Source: Aquatica leii
Taxonomy: Eukaryota > Arthropoda > Insecta > Coleoptera > Lampyridae
DNA: 64,000 nucleotides
Reading direction: 5' to 3'
Assembly: GCA_035610365.1 (NCBI GenBank)
Contig: CM069432.1
Coordinates: 184,869,027 to 184,933,026, forward strand
The stretch's first letter is position 1, and each line of letters begins with the position of its first letter. The notes below the pieces were generated by a model that was given only the letters and a program-made list of their open reading frames with translations, was not told where the DNA came from and ran no database searches. Both the position numbers and the translations under genes were made by a program. Positions 11,241 through 21,530 of the stretch are shown here, piece after piece.

Positions 11241-14200
11241 GTTTACATTCAGTCATTTTTTTGTTTTTACGGTTTTTGCATGTAGGTAACTTCACAACAA
11301 ATTTAATATCAAAAACTAATATTTCTTTAAATGCAAATTATTAAAATATTATGTTTAAGTAAATAAGTATTTATTGAAAGCATACTTTAATATTAAAGTA
11401 ATATACAAATTCTAAAAGTGAGCTAAGCTGAAGCTAAATTAAGAATTCCTTATAAATTAATTAACCAATTTATGTTTTTTTAAATAAAAGCTACTTTTGC
11501 GCCACTTTTATCTACAACTACTAACTTATAGACTACTTAGCATGAAATTAAATTGAATAAATTTAAAATAAAAATAAACGCTTACACACTTTAGAAAAAA
11601 ATTAAAATTATAAGATAAACGTTCTTATCGACTGAATATAACAATATAATTAAATAAATTATACGAATATCAAATTATTGAAATTAACACTAGTTTATAG
11701 TAACAATTTTAGTAAAATGTTAGAGAATAATTTCGAAACAAAAGAATTTTATTTAGAAACAAGTACTTATCGTTTATCAGGTTTCTTATTTTTATTTTAT
11801 AGCGGTATTAAAAAAAACAAAATTATTTTGTAATAAAAAAAGTAAAAACTAATTCTAGAAAGCTGCTATTCCGTGTTATTGAATTTTGCATGCAATTTCA
11901 CTTGACTTAAATGTCCCAGTATATGAAAAATATATTTTTTAATGTTCTCTTTGGAATACATAATTTATAGTTTGTTTCATCTGTATACATTTTATAAATA
12001 TTTTTTCAGTAATGTTTTTGTATATGTTAATTATATTTACTTTTTTTATTCCATTTTCTGTCTTATTTAATTTTTTAGTTTTTTTTAACCGTTTCCGCAA
12101 AAAATCCCTAGAAACTACAAAAATAATCTGATTGATTAATTTTTTTATAGTTTTATTTAATTTTAGTTTTCGTATTTTACTACGTTGATTTTATTTTTTT
12201 ATTTATTGCCCTGTAGGCAAGCAATAGATTTGTAAACGTTTTTCAATCTCCATTATTGTTATCTACCGCACGAAACTGGTTTTAATATCAGCTTAAGCTG
12301 TTTTTGTATACAACATTTTTTTAATTTTCTAGTTGCTAGCGTAGAACGTAAATCTTACAAAAAAAAAAATAAATAAAATTTGTTACTTTATTTAAATTTT
12401 AAAGCAAAACTGCTTATATTTAATTAGTAGTTGATTAGTCTCCGTGTCAAGTTATAAAAATGCAGTTGTTTGTTAACTTAACTAATTCCTGAGTTGGTTT
12501 TATATAGTATCTTTTAGTTTATTTAAGTAATAACTTTGTTAAATTAAACTTAATACGCTTACACAAACGTTACTCAATAAAAAATATATATATATGTATA
12601 TATTTTTTTACGAAGTTGAATCAGTTTTTTATTCATACACTGCTGTGGGAGATTCTATTATGTAAAAAAACAAATTGTTATTCAAACTTTTATAATAGTT
12701 TTTTTTACTATTACTAACAATTTAATACTTCTAAAAAATATTTTGTAAATTAATTTAAAAGCTACTTTTTATATCACACTGATGTTGTCCTTGATTTGTG
12801 GTTTACCGCTATTCTTATTAACCATTTCACTTAATCAGGTATTATATTTTTGTACAAATAGTAGTAACAACGTATTTATTGTTCTCTATTACATTGCACA
12901 ATAAATTTAAAAGTGTTTATTTTTTACATATGTTTTCAATTTTACAATAAAATTTGATTTTATTAAGTATTCTCAAATTTTTTTTTAGTTATTGAGCGTT
13001 CCTACAAGTAATATTTTTATTATTAAAGTTACAAAGTTTATTTAAAATTAAATTAAAAATAACAAAAACATGTATGTGTTTAATAAACTAAAAACAAACA
13101 TTGATTTATGTGACCTTATTTTAGAGTTCTAATAAAAATTTCAGTAACTAATCAATACCTCTTCAAAGAGAAATACGCAATTCAAGGGATACAAATTTAA
13201 AACTAAAATACGTTTTTATCTTTTTATAATGTTGTTATGCCTTTTTGTAATCGATGAATATATTTTGGAAAACAAAAAAAATGTTTTAAGGATTATATAC
13301 ACGAGTATTTAGTTTATCAATCTTTACGATAACTAACAAGTTCTTTTTTTTTACTTTTGGTATTACACCATGCAGTCTACTACACTTTTTTACTTATTTT
13401 TATATTTTAAAGTCAGTTTCTGATATAAAATAAATTATACACTTATAAATCTTCTTGTTGTTAACACTTAACACATATTTTAAATTTATTGGGGCATAAA
13501 CACCTTCAACTTTTGTTAGATTCTGGTACAGTCGATCACATGCTATTGTATTTTTTTGCAGTTAAACAATAAATGACTTAAGAGGGGGCTCCACAGCACG
13601 AATTCCTCGAGATGGCGCCACTGGTAAAACCAAATGTGATTTTGAATCATCATTTTTAGCTTTATAACGCAAAATTTTCATAAAAACTAAAGCTTACTTT
13701 AAAGACTGTTCTTAGCTTTTGGGGCTAACACTGTTTTTATAGAAATAGTAGTTAAAATAAGACCACAATAAATTATTAAATATTGAATATTTCAAATTTT
13801 TTTCTTACTTTACGTAATTTAAAATTGTACCATCCCCTGCCAAATTTAGCGGTTTGTAACATATTTCAAGCTACAATGCTAATTTTGCTTATTAACACTA
13901 CAAATCAAGATAAACTAGTTAAATTCATTGCAGAGCGAACCTAGCGGTATATTTGTAGAAGTACAGCTGTATAAAAGTTCAACTACTTCTCGAAGGGAGC
14001 GCTGTAAATTAGATGTACGTATCTATATTTTATTTGATGATTTTTACTGCATCAACTTCCGCTCTTTAGTGATAAACAATGTATTATTGAGATAGTATTA
14101 CTATGTATTATGTTTCATTTGTTTGTAGAAGTGTAGATATATGAGAAATAATTCGAATTTAAATTTACGGCCTACAAACTAGTAATGACATTAAAATTGA

Positions 14201-15185
14201 ACTTTAGTATTGCCAAAATGTTTTTAAGAAAGTATAAATAAGTTTTGTAAAATATTGCAGTCTCTTCAAAAAACCCATCGCAATCACAATCGTGGATTAT
14301 AAAAAAATGTCAAAATCATCGATTGCCTATAAAATAAAATCGTAAACATCGATCGCTTATAAAGTGGGTGTGAAAAAAAAGCAATACTCATTGCTCTTAG
14401 TCATAAAAATTAAAACAAACTAGCGCGAAATGACCTTAGGAGCGACACACAGATGTTCATTAGTAAGAATAGTAACAAAGAAAAATTTTTGATTATTTTA
14501 AAAACGGATTACTTCTCTCATTTACAAAAAGTAATATGGTTTTACCTAAAATATTTACTTTTACTTTAATGAAATGTATAATAAGGTAATTCCTTTTTAG
14601 TACATTTAGTACCTACTGTCAATATCGTAGAACTTTCCTTTTAAAAGCCAGTGAGCATTAAAAATTCTTGTGAGCGTGTACTGTCTTCTTGCATAATTTA
14701 TAATCAAAGTCATGTGTCATACGTATTTTACTACTATGCATAAGATAAACAGGTGGTAGTAGTAACATTCCGGTGTAATCAAAAACAATTTTTATTGTTA
14801 TGTAAGTTGATCTTCAGAACATTTGTGAGCGTGTATTCTTGCATAATTTATAAACGATTTGCTAACGATAGAAGTAAGATTTAGGCAATAGAAACAAATT
14901 TTGATTTGTTGTGTTTTTAAACGTAGTGCGCTAATTATGTAATGAAAGTTTATGATACCAATAGTATGTATAGGCGTTATAAATTTCCAAATTTAAACAT
15001 TTCGGCAGGGTCGCAAAATTCTTGAAAAAATTAGACACAAAGAAATTTTGTAGAATATTTACAAGAAAATTTAAAATTTTTAAGACTGGACGGCCAATTA
15101 TGATGTCGAGCAATCAAAACAAAATAAATTTGCAAATTAACGTAGTTTTTATTAATTTTTTAATTTTAATCCCTTAGTATAGGTA
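11241..15185. other. AT-rich non-coding DNA
   Basis: No gene is visible. Minor structures are a TA-rich palindrome at about 12578-12612, three similar ~35-bp words built on ATCGAT..CC/GCTTATAAA at about 14275-14365, and a repeated GTGAGCGTGTA...TTGCATAATTTATAA segment at about 14670 and 14825. Confidence 0.45.
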
Positions 15186-15189
15186 AATA

Positions 15190-15600
15190 TAACGGTCGTT
15201 GCCGATGGAGCGTGATCGAAACGGTCCTATAAGACAAAGTATGATGCTTCTTCTGGTGTGGCATGTATTGTTGGTGCCAACACTGGTAAATTATTATTTG
15301 TCGCCGTTAGGAACAAATATTGCCCTGTGTGGGAAAGGGCAAAACCAAGAAATACATATTACAGTGGGCGAACAAAAATGTTACAAAAACTGATCAAGAA
15401 CATCGTGGGCAATGGAATCTAACATTATATTAGAGGGTTTTTTGAAGACGGGGATCGTAGTGTCTACAAAAACTTGTGTGCGGATAAACCATGCGGGAAT
15501 GACATTTTAATTAAAAGAAGTTGAATGCAAGAATCATCTTTCGAATTCTACAATTGTAAAGCGATTTCTGCTCCGCACACAGCTTTAAGAATGTTTGCAG
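15190..15600 (+). pseudogene. Decayed Mutator-like transposase fragment
   Basis: In the frame starting at 15204 the reading is DGA, a stop, then SKRSYKTKYDASSGVACIVG and ANTGKLLFVAVRNKYCPVC. Arthropod Mutator-like transposase-domain proteins characteristically read VADGxWxKRSY, SGVG.IIG..TGK, NKYC.VC here; the stop replaces the expected Trp (TGA for TGG). After frame changes the continuation includes QKCYKN at about 15378 and EDGDRSVYKNL at about 15445-15475, resembling the later DGD.SVY block, so part of the gene between them is deleted. The fragment abuts the 3' side of the LINE at 15.7-26 kb. It is clearly inactive. Confidence 0.7.
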
Positions 15601-15714
15601 TAATAAAAATCCCTTGATAAAAAGCATTTAGCTTACTAACTGATAAAACTATCGCAAAAATGATAGTCGTGCGATAACGAACATTCTCAAGAGAATAATC
15701 TCAATTATTCTCAT

Positions 15715-15865
15715 CACTAAACTTTTATAATTTCTGCGCCACCTGGCTTTCAATAGTGTAACTTCTTTATTTGTAAAAAAAATGCAACTTTTACACATTT
15801 TATAATACTTTTTGTTGCGCTACCTGGCTCACAGTAGTATAACTTTTTAATTTTAATAACTTCAC
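15715..15865 (-). repeat. Direct repeats in the 3' tail of the LINE
   Basis: Two related segments of about 60-65 bp share TTTATAAT, GCGCCACCTGGCT / GCGCTACCTGGCT and a following AGTATAACTT. They lie just downstream (minus-strand sense) of the last recognisable ORF2 codons, where many LINEs carry short tandem repeats in the 3' untranslated tail. Confidence 0.5.
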
Positions 15866-15882
15866 CGTTAAAGCAGCACCTA

Positions 15883-16230
15883 CTAGAGATTACACTCTAA
15901 GTGTAAATATGGCCGACGAGACCCCGCTCTTAAATCTCCTTCCACTTTGCAGTGTTCACATAGACTAGATGGAATAATTTTTAATCGTGCTAAATGAGAT
16001 GAAAAACAGCCGTGTCGAAACTTCGATCTGTTGATTAACGTTGTGTATTTTCTAGAGATATTAGTAAAAATATGCAAATTATTGATAGGTATTTTTGATT
16101 GTATTAAAGTATACTGCGTAGGATGTTCCATGCAGTAACGTTTGTAATAATCTTCCCAATTCTTTCTTGTTGCAGATTAAATTTTTGCACTCTTTTAGGT
16201 TTAGGTATAACGGCACTGTTATGCCATTAA
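15883..16230 (-). pseudogene. LINE ORF2 extreme C-terminus
   Basis: The minus-strand reading contains LINRSKFRHGCFSSHLARLK followed by IIPSSLCEHCKVEGDL and a final LECNL. This is the typical end of I/Jockey-type ORF2 proteins, where an R.R.GH/HGCF..HL.R segment is followed by a C.xC pair and a closing LEC. Upstream in the same strand (about 16230-16280) a reading resembling AHNEEVDKLAKK, the end of an RNase H domain, is recognisable. A frame break near the DL residues has replaced the expected H.L..C arrangement. Non-functional. Confidence 0.7.
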
Positions 16231-16278
16231 TAGCGCTTTTTTTTGCTAATTTATCCACTTCTTCGTTATGGGCTATGA

Positions 16279-16865
16279 CTAGAAGGCGGCTCCAGTTTGT
16301 ACTTGAGAATTTGACGTCCGTAAATATATATAATCAAAGTGTAATTTTGTTACTTTTTTCAAAAATAAGCTTTTGCAAATATTGGAAGTATTGCTGTATA
16401 TAAGCATTGTAACTTCTGGAATAAATAAAAGATGATAAAGTTCGTACGATGATATTTTCTGATATAATTCTTCAAGACCAGTTAAGAGATTGTTGCAATT
16501 TCTAAATGCTGCACAAAGAAGAATAGATTTTTGTTTCTCCCAATATTTGCTGCAGAGGTCGAAGACGTTTAATTTGCCAATTTTTTTTACTAATTTAAAA
16601 CTTCTTGTTACAGAGTTTAAAATAATTTTTTCTGATACAAGCTCTCGTCGTAATTGTAATGGGGTTTCTAAAGATTCCACTCTTAAAGGTTCTATAAGAA
16701 TTGAGCTCATAGCCCCTAAACGTATTTTTAACCATTTATTTTAAATTTTATATATGCGAGTTAATAACGTTTTATTTGCATTGCCATAAAGCACGCAGCC
16801 ATAATCTAGGAAAACTGCTCCCATATAATCGTTAGAAGAAAAACACTTTTGGATGTCTTGTTACA
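16279..16865 (-). pseudogene. LINE ORF2 reverse transcriptase C-terminus and RNase H start
   Basis: From about 16850 downwards the minus strand reads FLDYGCVLYGNANKTLLTRI, then after one stop NKWLKIRLGAMSSILIEPLR and ETPLQLRRELVS. This is the hallmark thumb-side region of I/Jockey ORF2 (..DYG...YG.A....L..ID.IQ...LRI.LGA..S.PI..L..E....PL..RR). Further on, near 16290-16320, FDYIYLRTSNSQVQTGAAF resembles the opening strand of an RNase H domain (IYTDGS......GAAF) with the DG lost. The presence of an RNase H-like segment favours an I-type rather than a classic Jockey element. Confidence 0.7.
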
Positions 16866-17960
16866 AGCTCACTTGTAACTAAGGGGTGCCGGTAGCTCAG
16901 GTGGTTGTCGTAAAGAGGATCGCAGGTTTCGTGTGGTTTGATTATAATGTCAACGTAAATTGGGCGCCAAAAACGGAGAAAGGAGAGGTCCGTCTTAAAT
17001 CTATCACAAAGCGTAGAAAAATAAAAATTAACACATAAACAATAACACAGCGTAGGTTTATTATCACAGAAGGCGTAAATAGTAATATCACAAAATATTC
17101 AGTAATCGAGCACCCCTAGTGGGTGAGCAACACGCCGTACAACAATGTAGCTTCGTTAATCTGACAATTTAAACAATCAAAAGATACAAACACAGAAGTA
17201 GCGGTTTGAAACTTGTAACCGTAATTCTCTAAGAGAGAATTGCAACGCACCGTAAAGTTAATTTATTTGCATAACTAAACACAAAATAAAAAAAGAATGA
17301 ATTGTGTACAACACTACTGATGTACGCATGTCGATAATACTATTGCTCGACCCGAACAAAATTATAACGTAATAACAATAAGAAAAAGTACTCACAGTTA
17401 CAGGTCCCGCAAACTTGATAACTAGTTATACAGCTTTTGAGGAAACCTTCAAGCCTAAAAAAACATGCTGAAATAAGAGGTTCTTATTTGTACATCGATG
17501 CTGTCACAAAGCCCTAGTATTCTCAAAGTTTAAATAAGTTTGACGTGAGCAAACAGATGCTTTGAATTTCACTCTTAATTTAAATTAGTGACTTTTGTAC
17601 TAGAGCGCACAGGGAATATTTCCACCTTAAATGTCCAGTTAAAAAGTTAAGGACTCCAAAAAAATATATATCCGCAAGTAGGATGTTCTCGTAGAAAGTT
17701 TTTTTATCACCATTCGCCAATTCGTGCGGGTATGATAGCCGCTATAAATTATTCCAACCGGAATTAGTTCGATTATAAAACACTCTTGTAATATCTAAAA
17801 ATCACTCACCCCAAGATAACGTTCAACTTAGCTAAAGCGCTTGGCAATTAATTTAGCCTAATTACGCATTAAGTGAATGAAAAACGTCACCTGGGCACAA
17901 ATGACTTGCGAGAAATAACGGAAATGCCACAATGGCGAAATTGCGCATTTTAACGTTTGA
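16866..17960. mobile_element. Unresolved insertion splitting LINE reverse transcriptase
   Basis: LINE coding similarity stops at about 16865 and resumes at about 17965, and the stretch between contains nothing LINE-like. The central reverse transcriptase motifs (the YxDD region) are missing, so this is an insertion-plus-deletion or a replacement. The left end carries a tRNA-like stretch (16885-16969), and TTGGGCGCC at 16961-16968 could equally be the complement of a tRNA primer site, which would make the rest an LTR in minus orientation. I could not find matching TG...CA ends or a target duplication. Confidence 0.4.
16885..16969 (+). repeat. tRNA-like segment (possible SINE head)
   Basis: GGTGCC at 16885-16890 can pair with GGCGCC at 16963-16968 (one G-U pair), like a tRNA acceptor stem, and a CA-like end follows. 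TAGCTCAGGTGG at 16892-16903 matches the RNA polymerase III A box. GCAGGTTTCG at about 16923-16932 is a weak B box at a plausible distance. No clean anticodon or T arm can be folded, so this is not a functional tRNA; a decayed tRNA-derived SINE head or an LTR-element primer region are the alternatives. Confidence 0.35.
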
Positions 17961-17967
17961 CAATTAA

Positions 17968-18745
17968 CTAAACGGTGGGCGTGTCGAAAGCACATAATAT
18001 ACAAGGTGACTTAATATACCGGACGTTTCGAACGTAACAGTCTGTTACTATTGAGGCATAAGCATCGATAGCATCAAAATCTTTCCTAAAACCAAACTGA
18101 TTAGGATTTAAGCAACTTCTTTTTTTTAAACATTTTAGTCTGCATTTAATTAATTCTTCAAAGATTTTCAACACGCATAAAAGTAGAGAAATAGGTCTGT
18201 AAGAGTCAACGTAATTTGGATTTTTATTAGGTTTGAGTAACGGTATTATTTATATTTGTTTCCACGATTGGATGTCTTTGCCGTGTATCCAAACATCGTT
18301 ATAAATGTCTAGTAAATTTAATTTTGCATTAATAGATAAATGGGCAAGCATTGAGTAAGTAATTTAATCTGACCTGGAGCAGAGTTTAAAGTTTTTATTG
18401 CTCAATTGAGTTTTGTTAGCGTAAATGGTTGATTAAAAAGAGGAGATTTTGTTTCCATTAGACGGTTTGAAGAATCAACTTAAGGTAAACATGATGACGG
18501 AGGGAAAATATTGTCGAAAAACAATTCGGTCTATTTAAAATTTTTGCTTTTCTGTGTTTTTAACGGAATTCGTTTGAATTTTTTTAATTGATTCTACAAG
18601 CTCTTGGTGGAAGTGTTCTTATATAATTTATTACACCACAATTCCCAACTATGTCGTGCTTTGGCTTTAAACAACCTTTTAGTTTCAGCAAAATTATGTT
18701 TACATTTGATATAGTTTTCTAAACTACTGTTCTCTTTGTACAACT
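17968..18745 (-). pseudogene. LINE ORF2 reverse transcriptase N-terminal part
   Basis: The minus strand reads IIPLLKPNKNPNYVDSYRPI followed by SLLLCVLKIFEELIKCRLKC and LNPNQFGFRKDFDAIDAYAS. These are the fingers motifs of non-LTR reverse transcriptases (..LKPGK....SYRPISLL....K..E..I..RL...... NQFGFR). The reading ends with ILCAFDTP, which looks like the start of motif A (..DL..AFDT) and then meets the unresolved insertion. Between 18175 and 18745 several stops are present. The catalytic YxDD block is absent from the window. Confidence 0.75.
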
Positions 18746-19011
18746 TAATAGCATTTTTTTTTTAGAAACACCTCGAATTCTTCATCCCACCAAGGAGGGT
18801 TTGGTCGATTTTTGGGTTTAAATGGTTTAATAACTGGAATAGACATTTTAGCCGCTTCTTCTACCTTTTTTATAAAAACATTGTATTTATCTTCAGTACA
18901 ATCAAAATCCGAGAAATTTTTGCAAAAGAAGTCGTTACATATATCTTCGTATAATTGCCAATTTGCGTTTTTCATTTTCCATTTGCGTTTTGGATAAATC
19001 ATGTTGTCCAA
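18745..19011 (-). pseudogene. LINE ORF2 linker between endonuclease and reverse transcriptase
   Basis: The minus-strand frame includes WQLYEDICNDFFCKNFSDFD and then IPVIKPFKPKNRPNPPWWDE followed by EFEVFLKK. A PxxPWWDxE.....K block just before the reverse transcriptase is typical of I/Jockey ORF2 proteins. It lies in the right order between the endonuclease (19081-19703) and the SYRPIS block. Frame breaks occur at both ends. Confidence 0.7.
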
Positions 19012-19080
19012 TAAACAGTTTGAATTTAATTCTATTAAGTTTGGAAAATGATCTGATCCTAGGGAATCACACTCAATAGT

Positions 19081-19703
19081 TCAATTAAAATTTTGGGCTA
19101 TATCTGGAGTACTTATTTTAACGTCAGAAGCTGAGACATGTGTTTGTGGAGAGGTTATTCTAGTTGGCGTATTGTTATTTAAAGTTATGAATTCTAATTC
19201 ATCTACGATCTCTGCAACTTGTAATCTTGATGAATTGGTAATTTTTGACCCCCAAGCATTATGTTGAGCATTTAAAACTCTTCCTATGATTCCATGGCTT
19301 ACCACATTATTAAAAATATTGCTCGAATCTAATTTTTTCGAGTGATTGGCGGATTTGGCGGATTATAAATCGACACAATTGAATAGTTTTTCTTGCAAAC
19401 TGTTATTGTTATGCCCGTTACTTTAATATTAGAATCAAAATTATTAGGGAAATGTATTTCTGTATAAGGGTACCATCCCTCTTTAACAAAAATAGCCACG
19501 CCGGCTTTACCATCTATGCGGTCTTTCCGAAGAATATTATAGTTTTTGTATATCACAAGTTGATCTGGTTTAAATTAAGTTTTACTAATCATAGCTATGT
19601 CGATATGATTACTAGATAAAAAATATGTCAAACTGTTTTTGCTAGCATTTGCAGAACGAGCATTCCATTGCATAATCTTAATTTTTTTGATTTGGATAGC
19701 CAT
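19081..19703 (-). pseudogene. LINE ORF2 apurinic-type endonuclease domain
   Basis: The likely ORF2 start codon is at 19703-19701. The frame reads IKIMQWNARSANASKNSLTY and reaches an in-frame TAA at about 19570 where the family has the Trp of SETW. It then continues with YNILRKDRIDGKAGVAIFVK and YSIVSIYNPPN, and after a shift (19305-19081) AQHNAWGSKITNSSRLQ, LEFITLNNNTPTRITSP and VSASDVKIS. These are the successive motifs of the LINE endonuclease: QWN, E.W, DR..G.GGVAI.V, YNPP, N.H...WGS, LN....TR and S..D. The mutated W-to-stop and later frameshift make it non-functional, but divergence is modest. Confidence 0.8.
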
Positions 19704-19719
19704 AATGGGAATTTATTTG

Positions 19720-20334
19720 TAAATTATTTAAAATGTTTATTTTAAACTGTTTTTCAAATTAGTTTTGACAAATTTTGAAACAGCTACGTTATAGTTTCTA
19801 TTTTTATCTAAATCGGCTAAAGTTCTAGCAAAAAATGTATATAGTTGCTCAATAAATGCTTCTTTATTAATGCTGATTTTTCTTCTTGATTATTGTTAAT
19901 TATAGGTGCAGATGGACCAATACTAAATGAAAACATAGGTTTGTTTTGTATTTCTCTGGCAGGAGGAGAATAAGCTTTCCTTTTTTGTTAGGTTGGCTAT
20001 TAGACATATAACTGGGATGCAGTTTTTTGCTTGTTTCAACGCGTATACGTAAAATGTGATTGATGTAGTGTAGGGAACTGTTCTTCTTCTAAGTCATTTA
20101 GAAGATTAAAGTTATTTATCGAGGTCATACTAGCGTACAACGAGTCTAGTGATTTGTTTATTTCTGCCAATGACCTGTTAGTGATGGTCATTTGTTTTTT
20201 AATTGATAATTGTCTTTGGTATACGGGACTTTCTTTAGAAATAGATTTATGATTACTTAATTTACATTGAAACGCAATAAGAATTATTAGCATTACATTC
20301 GTGATTAGTATCTTTGATTTTACCGCAGTTGACA
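19720..20334 (-). pseudogene. LINE ORF1 C-terminal part, downstream of the Penelope insertion
   Basis: Immediately inside the left edge of the Penelope insertion the minus strand reads VNCGKIKDTNHEC, a second or third zinc knuckle of the ORF1 nucleic-acid-binding protein. It joins in order, across the 8-bp target duplication, to the knuckle at 24319-24400. The remaining frame, SPVYQRQLSIKKQMTITNRS and FNLLNDLEEEQFPTLHQS, is the polar tail usual for such Gag-like proteins. Stops and a shift follow the knuckle. Confidence 0.65.
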
Positions 20335-20342
20335 CAGTAACA
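20335..20342. repeat. Target site duplication of the Penelope element, left copy
   Basis: CAGTAACA at 20335-20342 is repeated exactly at 24311-24318. Both copies correspond to the same codons of the LINE ORF1 zinc-knuckle region, so this is a duplicated target rather than element sequence. Confidence 0.85.
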
Positions 20343-20432
20343 ATGTAATAGCGAAGGCTTCCACGGCCGGAATCTATACTAACATTAGAATGTCTTCCGG
20401 GTTTGGACCGTGTCATAGTTGCAACCGAAGCT

Positions 20433-20473
20433 GCCAACGTTTCGCCCACTTTCGTAAGGGGTTTCATCAGGGC
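20433..20473 (-). ncRNA. Hammerhead-ribozyme-like motif in inverted Penelope arm
   Basis: On the minus strand GCC, CTGATGA, a short arm, GAAAC, GTT and GGC occur in the order of a minimal type I hammerhead as known from Penelope pseudo-LTRs. Here the stem II strand begins AACCCC instead of AGCCCC, so the closing G-C pair of stem II is lost relative to the copy at 24214-24254. Confidence 0.5.
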
Positions 20474-20642
20474 GTGAGATAAATCGCAAAACTCAAACAA
20501 GCAATCGAAATCTAACTAAGAACTTCTCAAAAGTTAGGTTATCCACTTGTAAAACAAGCCATAACCTAAACTATGAAAAGGTAAGAGAGAAAACGATAAC
20601 CTGAAAAAGCAAACGAAAATCTAACAAAGAACCACTACCGAG

Positions 20643-21437
20643 TTAGGTAATCAACTTGTGAACCAAGCCAGATTCTAAACTAGGTAGAAGTGACTTAAGA
20701 AGAAATAGTCTCCGTATTAGAGGAACAGGATCGTCACGGATGATTAAGCTCGACCCTGATTGGGTTACGGTTGCTAGGGGGCGTGTTTTTGTTAAATGAC
20801 TAATAACCGGGAACCAAAGAGGGGATAGTTCGAAACCATGATCGCGATTGAAGTTATTGGGGTGTTTGATGATTTCTATGCTTTCTCGGAATTTCCTGTT
20901 GAAAAAGAATGGAGATTTGGCAATCAACGAAACATTATCAAAATCTATCTTGTGACCTGTAGTAAAATGATGTTCAGCGACCGCAGACTTGGAAGTATAC
21001 CTTTTCCTTATACAACGATCATGTTCTGAAATGCGAGTAATGACGGAACGACCGGTTTCACCAATGTAGACTAAACCACAAGAACAGGGAATTTGGTATA
21101 CACCTTGAGATGAAAGTGTAGGAAGTTTGTCTTTGGGAGAAGGAAGAATCTGAGAGATTTTGCCTGTCGAGTTGAATATGGGTTTAATACAATTCTTACG
21201 AAGGAGTTTCCCTATTTGATCTGTAACCTTGTGAATGTAGGATAAAAAGGCCAATTTCGGGTTGGATTCGGGAGTAGAAATGTCCTTAGGTAATCGAGTA
21301 CGTGGATGTAAACGACGATTAATAACTCTTTGAATATCTCGCTTGACATAACCATTGTTCACTAAGGTTCTAGTAAGATGACGGAGTTCTGAGTCTAGAT
21401 TCTCAGGTTGACAAATAGAAAAGGTACGATGGACCAA
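20643..21437 (-). pseudogene. 5'-truncated Penelope ORF in the inverted arm
   Basis: This minus-strand frame of about 264 codons corresponds to residues from about 605 of the 850-aa protein to its end. It contains the GIY-YIG endonuclease (GVYQIPCSCGLVYIGETGRS) but no reverse transcriptase. Only a handful of residues differ from the plus copy (for example V/N, S/P, C/G and V/F), and the last residues differ because of a small indel near the stop (LIRRLFLLKS instead of LNTETISS). Truncation at about 21437 abuts the start of the direct copy. There is no initiation context of its own, so it is presumably not expressed. Confidence 0.85.
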
Positions 21438-21439
21438 AG

Positions 21440-21530
21440 ATGAAGCCCCTTACGAAAGTGGGCGAAACGTTGGCAGCTTCGGTTGCAACTATGACACGGT
21501 CCAAACCCGGAAGACATTCTAATGTTAGTA
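21440..21530 (+). repeat. 5' pseudo-LTR segment of Penelope element
   Basis: These ~91 bases are repeated in the same orientation at 24220-24310, without a difference that I can see. The copy starts inside the hammerhead core: ATGAAGCCCC is preceded by CCAAAG from the inverted arm, not by CTG, so this ribozyme motif is truncated. The first ATG of the ORF is the ATG of that core. Confidence 0.8.

Noticed and set aside
16885-16969. Functional tRNA gene
   Set aside because: The A box and an acceptor-like stem are present, but the B box is weak and no anticodon or T arm folds properly. Kept only as a tRNA-like repeat.
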